From NCBI GenBank assembly GCA_018257865.1, contig JAEUBA010000035.1, positions 233,195-297,194 of the forward strand: a stretch of 64,000 bases of DNA, in the 5' to 3' direction. A model generated the notes under the pieces. That model saw only the letters and a list, made by a program, of their open reading frames with translations, was not told the DNA's origin and did no database searches. The DNA is from Stereocaulon alpinum (lineage: Eukaryota; Ascomycota; Lecanoromycetes; Lecanorales; Stereocaulaceae). Below, piece by piece: positions 33,792-43,858 of the stretch. Made by a program: the position numbers and the translations under genes. How positions within the stretch are numbered: position 1 is the stretch's first letter; each line of letters begins with the position of its first letter.

Positions 33792-36700
33792 TCACTCGTC
33801 CTCCGTGATAGGGCCGCCGTGGCTCCAAGCCCACACATCATCCATCCCATCTCCCATGTTACCGGTAACATAAGCCTCTACCATAGCAAAGAGCATCTTC
33901 TTCTCCATCTCACCAACCTTACCCATAGTCTGAGAGTCGAGGTCGACGTTTTCAGTGACGGTGTGGAGGCTGCCGAAGGAAGCATCGGGGTTTGGGTGGG
34001 TCGTGATGGGGCTGCTGGAGATAATTGCTGAATAGAGCTGTTGATATATCTTAGCAGGACATTCGGGCCCGGGAGAGGAGAAGACCAAAGCAAAGTTGGC
34101 TTACCTCAATGACATCGTCTTCCATATGCGGCTTGCGGCCCAATGCCTCAAACGGCCAATGCTGCAAGAGAGGGCTAACGCGGAACTGAAACTTCCCACA
34201 GTCGGTCAGTTCGAACAACTCCCAACGCTGCTTTTCACTAAACCCAGGAGCATTCAAGCCCGCCATCAACAAATCCTTCAACAATTGTTCCGTAAGGAGG
34301 GGCATTCCGCCATGGCTTAGTTGACCACCTCCGTGCATGCTCAGGGAGCTGAAAGCGGTCACAGGCGCAATGTAGGACTTGCGAATGTTGATGGAGAGGA
34401 TATGGAGCATTTGGCGAGTGGCTTGGAAGATCTGGGTGCGGGTCGCGAGCGTGTAGTTATCAACGGAGGACCATGGGAATTTGGCTACGAGGGAGATCAA
34501 GGCTTCGTATGTGCGTTGCGGGGAGCGTTGGGTGTAGTTGGACTAGGTTAATATATTAGTAAGGCGTCATTTAGGGATGAACGACACAAGAGGTGGCAGC
34601 AACTCACACGATGAGGCTGCTCGGCATGCCTAACCAAGCAACCCAACTCCTCAGAGCTGACAAAAGCCTTGAAGCCCGTATTGAACATTTCACCTTTGAT
34701 AGGCTTATGAATGACTGGCTTTGCTCCCACCCACGTTACGTTCTTGGCCTTCGGAAACAGCTCCCTCATCAGCTCGTCCTGGCTGCTCAATATGATATCC
34801 ACGATACGATCACCAATTCTATTTTGGCCAATGGGTCGAAGATTGAAGGAATTGACGCAGGCGTTGGCGTCAGGGGTAGAGAAGAATTCAACGAAGCAAT
34901 CCATTGTCTTACCCGTGGAACGGTCCATAATGATGTGGACGGCAGGACCAAGATCAGCGGTGATGATCTTGGCGTGAGGACCAAGAAAGTTCACGAGGGC
35001 GGCTTTGGTAAGGTCGTAGGGAATCTGTAGGGAGTAATAAGCATTAGCAAGGCGTGCATTTAATGACCGAAAACAAGAGATGTAGAGAGCTTCCGCATAT
35101 AGAAGAGTTGCAGAATTGTCGGCATGTCAGATGTCGCATGAGGGTTGGCACAATGGGAGTAGAGTTATTTCTGGCTGGTGGGCAGTGAAAGTACACGCAA
35201 GATATCGATGAGTGGAACAAAGGTATGAAACCACGGCAAGGTACGTTTGCCCAAAGACTGCGTCCAATTCAGGCTAGGTGATTCCTCCGTGTGTTTGGGT
35301 TGTTCCACAGGACATGGAAAAATTCGAAACAAGAGCAGTCGGATGAATGTTTGTTCTTTCATCACATAAATTCATAGTCTCGAATACTTACATTACCAAT
35401 TTTGACGACACCCCATTTGCCAGGCTGACAGTTCCTAGAATTCTCTGCGAATGGCACGTTCTCTTCAGCGGTAGCCATGTGAAGGCTGGGAGGATCCTCG
35501 CGAGTGAGGTTCTGGTATCGGACGCTGGCGGTGCCGGTGGAACGTGGAAACATGGTATCAGATCCTGGAAGATAAGGCAATACTGGTACATCGGGTACGA
35601 CAGAAGGTTGAGTGCCGTAGCGGTTCTGCCACTCGGTATTCTGCGTGATTGCTGAGGGAAGTTCGCGCGTCTGTACGTTCATAGGATCCTGGGGAGTAAG
35701 TTTTTCAGCAAATAGTCGAGCAACACGGGCGCCTGCGGCAGGACGTACAACGGTGTTCACACCAAACGGCATTGGAGGGGGAACGTAGCCAGATTGGGCT
35801 GTCAAAGAATGCGGAGTCGCTGAATAGCCTGGAACAGGCTGCGAGAAGGTTTGCTGCCAGACCGGATAGCCGTATGTCATGGGTTGATTAGCTGCGAAGG
35901 CGGGGTGCTGAACAGGGGCCGCTTGCTGTTGAAACGCCCAATGCTGCTGGGCCCAGGGCTGCTGAACCTGCGGCATCTGACCATAATACCCAGGTGCTGT
36001 GAATACCATACCAGGATATGCACCATATCGAAATTGTGCAGGCACACCGAATGGGAGGAAAGGCTGAGGCCCAATCTGTCCGGGCTTGGCCTCAGCGCGA
36101 GGCTCATTGATAGGAGTTGGTGGGGGTGTCCGCTCCTGCATGGTGTCAGCACTGTCAGTGGTGCCGCAGCGATGAGCACACGGGATGGTATGCTCGCTGG
36201 CTGTGGAAGATTTGGAAGCGACAACCGAAGTTGTATCTTTTCGATGCCTTTGGGTCTTACTTACGGTGCTGGCTCCAACTCGCTCGACATGAGCTTTCCC
36301 CATAGTATCTTTCTCTCCAAAGCCACCCTGATGGTGCTTATCTAAGGAATCATAACGATCGATATAGATGTTTTGTTGGGTCACAGCCTCTTCCATTGTG
36401 GTCTTTGGCTTAAGACCACGGCGTTGATTGACAGGCATGCTCATGTCAAATGAGGTTTCCCCTTGAGGCTGGAGTTGTGTAAGGTTAGAGTTGTGGTCCT
36501 TGCCGGATGCAATCTGCTCATCAGAAGGGTGGCTAGGCGAGTAGTCATCACTCCGAGCGCTTGTGGTGGAATCAGTCCCTTCAGCTGACGAAATGGCTAG
36601 ACGTTCCTTTGCCCTCAAGCGGAAATCCTCACCAGCAGGTGACAACACATAAGCCACGACATCGTCCATGTCTGCAAGTAGTCGATCTCTGAGCGCTCGC

Positions 36701-38323
36701 AGGGTGATGAGCTTCCCATCATGCTCTGTCAATTTGTCTCCTTCTGGCCCTCGGATCGGAGTGGGTAAGCTTTCATGAAACACACGTTCACATAGGTACC
36801 GATAAACCACCGTAGGCTCGGTGATGTGCAGGGGTATAAACTCGGAGAGCTTGTCCAGCTCATGAACGCATGCTGCCATTCTCGCTGCTTCTGGAGGCGT
36901 AGGAACAACACTGTGAAACGTTATTAGGTTTCATGAAAACACACAATGTCACTCAAGCTCACCGTTCGCGTTCTTTGCGACGCTCTTCGGCGGAAGGCAC
37001 ATGAGCCATGTATGCAGAGTATGGCTCAAGAGCTCCGTCTAACCCTGTTCCGATAGACTGACGGGGCTCAGGATAGCCTAAAAAAGCATTGGAATTCTGA
37101 TCCATATTGCGAGTGGAGCCACGCTCTTTGCCGGGATTGTAACGCGTTGAAGGTAGGAAATTCAATGGTTCCTGAGCAGAGCCCTCTACGCGGGTATTGT
37201 TGCCATCTCGGTTTTGCTGAGACAAGGGTTGATAGGTTGCTCGCTGAGAGGCAGGTCTCTCGCCGCGGTTGGAGACTGCTTGTCGACGTAATTCGGCCAT
37301 GCTGGCCGAGTGTGGACGGCTATCGCTGTGATAGATCTCTGTAGGAGACCTGACCCAACGATCATCGAAGACCGAACTGTTCCAGTCACGGACCCGCTGG
37401 TTTGATGCGAGCTGCGAGAAATTATGCGTCTGATGTTGTAGCATTATGGGTGTTGAGTTATCAGTCCCACTTACTGGCACTCCACCACCAGGGTAGATTG
37501 AGCTGTACATGCTCTCTTGCTTTGATGACTGGAATGACGCGTCCCGTGCCATGGTGTTGACTCCAGGTAAGACGTGCTCGTGACCTGAATGAGACTGGTT
37601 CTCGGTGCTTTGGGCCATCGAATTAAATCCAGGTACTGGGCGGTCACGGGCTAAAAAAGACTGATTGACCGCATTTTGACGCGTTGTATCTGATCCAGGG
37701 GTACGGTGGTAATGAGCTGCAGCACGTAGATCTGCACCAGTATCTTGGAAACCTGGTAAGTGGCTATTGGGCATAGCAGGAGCGCCAAAAAGAGTGTATG
37801 GATATGCGACAGGTTGATGATTTGGTCCAGTTTGGGGAGGAACACCACGGTAATTCCGTGGTGTTGTTGGTGTTGAACGCATTGTCTGTGATATTAGACG
37901 TGATCGTTGGAAATAGTAAGTGAAGGAAGATCTCTCACTTACCGAGGGAGGCAAATCAGCAATAGGAGAGCCTTGGCTCGGCGATGGGGGAGGTGACCAA
38001 AACGTGTGAGATGGAGGGGAATGGTAAGGTTCGTTTTGTGGAAATTCTGGGTCGTTTGGTGGGAAGTAATGAATATCTTCGTCTTCTACGTCTTCCACCC
38101 TCGGACGAAATCGATTTGAGATCCTCGGTGTTTGGGATTGGAACGATCGGAAGACTGGCGCCTCGGGATTGAGCCTTGAGGGGTTCAATACTTGTCGATG
38201 TGAATTCGATGGTCCGCTAGCCCCAGTTGCCGTTATTGGCTCCGTGTCGACAGCATTCGTCTGTGTTGCCACAGGTGACGATGAACCACGGCCCGAAGGC
38301 CCTGCAGAAAACTTGGTAACCAT
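33792..38323 (-). CDS. Large RRM RNA-binding protein with PAM2-like motif
   Basis: Probable post-transcriptional regulator. Six exons: 37943-38323, 36963-37885, 35392-36910, 34608-35024, 34105-34542 and 33792-34037; 1307 residues. The first 800 residues are Pro/Gln/Ser-rich. Residues 51-58 read LNPEAPVF, a close match to the PAM2 motif that binds the MLLE domain of poly(A)-binding protein. An RRM starts at VVKIGNIPYDLTKAALVNFLG (RNP2) with TMDCFVEFF as RNP1. A structured C-terminus (RTYEALISLVAKFPWSS, GFSEKQRWELFEL) has no assigned domain. Intron 1 is 57 nt, in frame and stop-free. Intron 3 is 367 nt and splits RNP2 after KIGN. In the last intron the acceptor CAACAG at 34038-34043 is needed to keep the frame; a nearer CAG at about 34029 would not. 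The ATG at 38323 has a good context; the frame extends upstream only to a TTG. Confidence 0.87.
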
Positions 38324-40343
38324 TTCGGCAAACGATGATTGCGCTATCAAACTAATGGGACAGGAATGAGCAATTTCACCAGTGCAGATGTATGGGGGTC
38401 AGCAATGCTCAGTCACCTCAGACTCCTCGGAAAGAATGCCAGTCTTTTTGGTGACTGGACAAGGATACCAAGGACTTACAGAGACAAAATGGAACAGTAA
38501 GGCTTGGTAGTTTTCTGCGTTGATACCTGTGCCACATGTCAGCAACCACCTTTGCCTGATTCGTTACCTCAGATGAGGAATGAGGAACAGGAACCCCCTT
38601 CCAGCATGGCCTCGACTTGACGCCTTGGGATGGGCCAACTCTGGGAAAGGGGCAGATGTCAAGGGACATCCGGTGACAAGTAATCCCAGCTAAGTAGGGA
38701 TCAACTTACTAGGAGAAAGCTGGAGCTGTCTAGACGCCGGATGGAGACAGTCTTGTCAATATGCTGGGCGCACAAAAAGTGTTGGCGAGGTAGGTGATCT
38801 TGGGAATAGAGGCTGCCGGTCGCTCCTCACAGTGCTGGACACTGCTGGACGCTGCTAGAGATATCTCAAATGGACATAAACGAATATACTGTAGGCTACA
38901 TCCTGATCACACGTGTAGTTGGATGCATCCGGATAGTTGATGGTGTGGTGGAGGCCGGGTTGGAGGATGGAAGTGAGTTTTGTGTATAATATCAGTTTCA
39001 AAAGCACGCTAGTGTTGTTTGGCCCGCAGGCCTTCCGAGGAGCCGTGAGTACTCTATACTACGGCAAGTGAGAAAGAATACAAATCCAGCTGGTCAGACT
39101 TCGTGTACAGGGGCTCCGACCAAGTAGAAGTTTTTGCGAACTATCCAAGAGGAGTGTAAGTATCTCCTTCTTTAGCGAGAGGGAGTCAAGCTTACTGTAG
39201 CTGCAGCCATTCCCTCAAGCTGGGTTTTACCAATGAAGACCTCTGTCAGCGGTCAACAGCTGCTACTCCAGACTTCAGAGGCTCACGTCGGCCACTCTTG
39301 TGTATTCCACGCCAGGGACTTTCCACTCATTTGCATGGCCTGGAAGCCATGAAGACCCTTCTGTATCAGGGCGATACGCTCACAAATGGATTTCTTAGAT
39401 TATGGCCGATGATGCGAAGTATATCAATTAATTGATCAACTGGTCCAGGTCGACAAGGCAGCAGAGCAATTGGGCTTACCCATAATCATGAAGTCAATCC
39501 AAAGGTGGATATAAGCTAGCACGCACTGGCCTCAACATGACTGAGGGCAGATGGAGTCGGGGGCCTTCACCAGAAGATATGACCATCTAGAGCTCCGCTT
39601 TGTGCCTGTTACTGGGTCATGTACCGCTAGATGAAGGCCTGACATGGTTGGAGGTCGGCCTTGCGCTCAGGGAGTCACGATTGAATAGGGTGAGAAGAAT
39701 ACCAGGCAGGTTTAAGTCAGAGGTATTCCCTGAAACCGCGGAGCCTTTCATGCCAATGTGCCTAGGAGGCTATTGAGGGTATCGACCACCAGCATGGGAG
39801 GTCATTCAAGAGCATTAGTCACAAATGGAATAAAGCACCACACATCGTACAGATGCAGTGTAAGGAAGCCGGTGAGAGTATAGTAGCAATGCATTGCCTA
39901 GCAAGGCTGTGCAACGCAGCGTGTCTAAATCATAGAGAATATAGTGGTGAGCAGAAAGCATTCTTGGGGATACGATTGTTGAGTTTGGGGATTTGATCAA
40001 TGGACAATGAAGTGGTAAATTCATGTAGAAAGACAATAGAGCGTACATACTTGGTTGAAGTATCATTTCACGATCTCATACCCACCAATAACGCTTCTCG
40101 ACGTTGTACGGGGGTCAGGAGTTATAGTTGACAGACTAGAAACTTTATCAGCTAAGCGAGGACTCATGTAGGCTGCGATGGGTGGGTGTGATGATTTATG
40201 TGTGGGTGCTCCAACCAAAGGAGCATGCGATTATAATCAAAGCATATGTTATTCAGAGGTAACTCTGCAGGGGAATGAAGATTGGCTATGGTTGAGAGTT
40301 TTATGGGTCATAATGCATAATACATCTATATAATACACAGACA
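38324..40343. other. Intergenic, 2.0 kb
   Basis: Upstream of the RRM gene and downstream of ARPC4. The first part may contain a 5' untranslated exon or intron (a CATTAG acceptor-like site lies about 30 bases upstream of the ATG). No coding gene is supported. A perfect palindrome, ATCAATTAATTGAT, lies at about 39423-39436. Confidence 0.5.
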
Positions 40344-41093
40344 CTAGTCGAACTGCAGCTTTCTGTTAGCCCGACATCTATCAATGGCGTAGGGGGGACT
40401 CACGGGTGTTAAGAATGATTCGGCAACGAATCTTGCTCGTGCATTCAGCTAAACGAGTAATTAGATCCATTTAGCGGCGTGCAAAGTGCATACGCAAGTC
40501 ATCGTAAGAAGGATTCTTGCAGCTCCCAAGACTTACGAAAAGCTTCATCTCCGATATTTCCTTATCCACTTCCTCCATGAATTGTATGATGAAGTCTACG
40601 AGCTTATGCTTTAACATTTCCTCGGTATGGGTATTGGTGATCAGGAATGATATATCGTAGCCCTAAGTCCATCGGTCAGAGTATGCTACTTTGAGAAGTG
40701 CATGAGGCCAGCAGACCTTTACAGGTTTCCGCCTTAGTATAAAGAAAGCCTCGGCTCTCTGCGTCAAGAATCTTGTGAACTTGTGCACTAATATGTTCTC
40801 AATTTCATCTGCCTGCTTTATTTTGATGCTGACTCGGACACTGTTAATGCTCGGCTCGATCAAGACTTTCTCGTTCTCATTGCGGGAGACGGTAAGAGGA
40901 TTGAGGAGGACCTCCGGGGAGCTGGCAGCTTCGATCTCGGGAACATTATGCCGTTCTGACGCTTGAGATGCGAAATTTGAGAGCGAGAGGGCAGCAGTGA
41001 GGGAGGATCGGACGCAGAGGAGGTAGGGACGGAGAGATTGAGACTGGAGAATGCATTAGATCCTGTACCGGAGAATTATGGTTGCCTTACCAT
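40344..41093 (-). CDS. ARC19: ARP2/3 complex 20 kDa subunit (ARPC4 / Arc19)
   Basis: Core subunit of the ARP2/3 actin-nucleating complex, forming its scaffold with ARPC2 at actin patches. Five exons: 41091-41093, 40717-41043, 40537-40662, 40404-40448 and 40344-40352; 169 residues, the expected 168-169. Exon 1 contains only the ATG; exon 2 begins SQSLRPYLLCVRSSL and includes ERHNVPEIEAASSPEVLLNP and IEPSINSVRVSIKIKQADEI. Exon 3 reads GYDISFLITNTHTEEMLKHK; exon 4 LNARARFVAESFLTP; exon 5 just Phe-Asp-stop. Each join recreates the near-invariant ARPC4 sequence, including the conserved C-terminal FLTPFD. Donors are GTAAGG, GTCTGC, GTAAGT and GTGAGT. The gene is divergent from UBP6 with 300 bp between start codons. 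Confidence 0.96.
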
Positions 41094-41393
41094 TGCTGTG
41101 GCTTCAAGGAGAGAGAAGTACTAGCTCAGCTCACTACCATGCGGAAGGTATTGCTTGTTGCTAGCCCATTTACCAACTACAACCTGAAAGCTGGCTTCCA
41201 GTGCTGCTTCCACAGACATTCGCGTACGCTCCACTAGAGCAGAGAGGTGCTTTACGGAGAAACTCCGGGCTGGAGGGAACTCTTGGCGCTCGCTTTGCCC
41301 CCGGAGCCAGAAGCCGTACAATTTCTCCCTCAGTCACTCACTTCTCACCACGTCCCCTTCACACTATAGCGCTTCTAGTTGAACATACCCAAA
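41094..41393. promoter_or_regulatory. Bidirectional promoter ARPC4 / UBP6
   Basis: 300 bp between the two start codons, including both 5' untranslated regions, so the two genes must share promoter space. No specific factor site is identifiable. Confidence 0.55.
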
Positions 41394-43301
41394 ATGTCGA
41401 GTATCCAAGGTAAAGTCATTCGCCCCCCTAATGACCCGATTTTCGCGAGCTGACAACGGCTATTAAAGTATTTGTAAAGCACCAAGGCAAGAAGCATGAA
41501 GTCGAGCTTGACCCTACCTCTACTGGGGAGACCTTCAAGTACCAGCTATACTCTCTTACAGGTGTCGAGCCAGACCGCCAGAAAATCCTTGTCAAGGGAG
41601 GCCAGCTGAAAGATGACACTGAGCTCTCAAAAATTGGGGCGAAGCCAGGGCAAACATTCATGATGATGGGGACGCCTGCAGAGGGAGCTCCCACTCTTGA
41701 ACGTCCGAAAGGAAAGATGAAGTTCATGGAAGATATGACCGATGCAGAAATAGCTCAACAAGAAGGAGCAACGCCTGCTGGGCTACAGAACCTGGGGAAC
41801 ACGTGCTACATGAACTCCACCTTGCAGACGCTACGTGCAGTGCCCGAGTTGCAAGAGCAGCTGCTCAAATATACAGGAGGTGCGGGACCATCTCGAGGAC
41901 CTGATCTGAGCCAGTTCACCCAGTTCGGTCTACCAGGAAATTCGTCAGCCGATATAACAAGCTCCCTTCGAGATCTTTATAAGCAAATGTCCGAAACACA
42001 AGAAGGCTTCCCACCACTCATGTTTCTCAATGCTTTACAAACAGCGTTTCCCCAGTTTGCCGAGAAGTCGAAGACAGGACATGGCTACGCACAGCAAGAC
42101 GCCGAAGAAGCTTGGACACAGATCGTATCCCAGCTACGAACAAAGCTAAAAGTCAAGGCCACTGAGACACCATCCAACTCATCGTCCTCTTCGCAAGAAC
42201 AAAAAGTCGCAGAAGAAATATCCTTCATAGATAAATACCTCGCCGGCCGCTTCTCCTCCACCCTCACTTGCGACGAGCCTCAAGCGATTGAAGCTGGCGA
42301 AGCTCCAGTCGAGTCCTCTGACGTATTCCTAAAACTAGACTGTCACATCGAAAAAGAAACCTCCCACCTCCGCGACGGCATACTAAAAGGTCTCACTGAG
42401 AAGCTTGAGAAGAACTCCCCCATCCTTGGCCGCGACGCCATCTACACAAAAACCTCACGCATATCCCGCCTACCAAAATATCTCACCGTACATTTTGTCC
42501 GCTTCTTCTGGCGCAAAGACATCCGGAAGAAAACCAAGATCATGAAGAAAGTAACATTCCCCGCCGAGCTCGACGTAGTAGAATTCTGCACAGAAACACT
42601 GCGAAAGCAACTCGTCCCCGTCCGAGATAAAGTCCGCGAAGTCCGCAAAGACGAAGAAGACGTCAACCGAGCACGAAAACGCCAAAAACTCGCCCACAAA
42701 CAAGAAGAAGACCGCGCCGCCGACGCAGCAAAAGGCATACGCCCCGCAGACGAAATAAAACTCGTAAAAGACAAAGCGCCCGAAAAGAAAGCCGACTCCA
42801 AAGAAGCTGTGGACGAACCCGTCTACAAAACCGACGCCGAATTCGAAGCCGAACAAGCAGCCTCCATCCTCACCGCAAAGAAAGAACTTTTCGCCCTAAT
42901 CAGCCCCGACCTAGCAGCCGACGAAGGCTCCAACAAAAGCGGCCTCTACGAATTGAGAGGCGTAGTAACGCATCAAGGCGCTAGCGCTGATAGCGGACAT
43001 TACACGAGTTACGTCAAGAAACAGGGGGCGCTGGATCCGAAGACGGGGAAGAGGAAAGAGGAGGATGGGAAGTGGTGGTGGTTCAATGACGATAGGGTTT
43101 CGGAGGTTGAGGCGGAGAAGATTGAGGGGTTGAGTGGTGGTGGTACGTCTTACTCCTCCCTACCTAACCTCCTTACCATGGTGGATTTCCGTGCTAACAA
43201 GCTGCGCAGGAGAAAGCCATTCCGCTCTAATCCTCCTCTATCGCGCTATCGACTTGCCTACTGCTGAGGAAGTAAAGGAGGATGTGAAGATGTCGGGATA
43301 G
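41394..43301 (+). CDS. UBP6: Proteasome-associated deubiquitinase Ubp6 (USP14)
   Basis: Cysteine protease that removes ubiquitin chains at the 26S proteasome lid/base and tunes degradation. Three exons: 41394-41409, 41469-43142 and 43210-43301; 593 residues. Residues 1-74 are the N-terminal ubiquitin-like domain that docks on Rpn1 (VFVKHQGKKHEVELD, QKILVKGGQLKDD). The Cys box is GLQNLGNTCYMNS with catalytic Cys118; the His box is GASADSGHYTSYV, followed by WWWFNDDRVSEV. The last exon restores ESHSALILLYRA, the end of the USP fold. A charged Lys/Glu/Asp insertion (about residues 390-470, RKRQKLAHKQEEDRAADAAK) breaks the catalytic domain, as in many fungal Ubp6 proteins. Exon 1 codes only for the first five residues. 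Without the last intron the frame would end in a short unrelated tail. Confidence 0.96.
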
Positions 43302-43858
43302 AGGACACGAGTCATGATGCATTGTACCATAGCGGAGCACAAATACCTAGATTACCTTACCATACACCAGCCTTAGCTAGGGCATTCTTGGATAGACGGG
43401 CAACATGCATAGACTGAAACATACCCACTACAAAAAAATAGAATGACTCTTCCAAACACACACATCTCACCGCTTCAGACCTACTATCAACCGACCAAAA
43501 AACTTCCAACAATCACCCAACCCACAATAGTCCGCATCTCAAGAGCTCCAATCACAAACACGAGCGCACAGAGCATACATACGTGCATTTACGATTATCA
43601 CAAAAGTATCTATCTATCTCACACACCTATCCAGCGGCTTATTATTACAAGAAAGAAAGAAACCCAGCAAAGCGCAAACCAGCCCGTTTCCACCCTGTCT
43701 TCCCTCTTCTCACAAAACGCAAAAGGTAGAAGGTCAATCACCGACCGTGTAAAGCCTTTCCCCTGTGGCGCTCTTGTTGGCATTTCCACAGAGCTCGGAA
43801 GGTCGAAAGCAGGCGCCGAGAGCATGAAAAAGGCACGATAGTAGAGCGTATCCACGCA
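43302..43858. other. Convergent intergenic, 557 bp
   Basis: 3' regions of UBP6 and the kinase gene. The frame 43443-43841 has biased Thr/Ile composition and no homology that I recognise, so it is not called. Confidence 0.45.

Noticed and set aside
33519..33871. Frames with SYLLTFLPS repeats, looking like a membrane protein
   Set aside because: They are translations of the AAGGTAAG microsatellite downstream of the RRM gene.
42442..42856. Long minus-strand frames over UBP6 (Phe- and Ser-rich)
   Set aside because: They are shadows of the Lys/Glu-rich insertion in UBP6; the sense strand has an intact USP domain.
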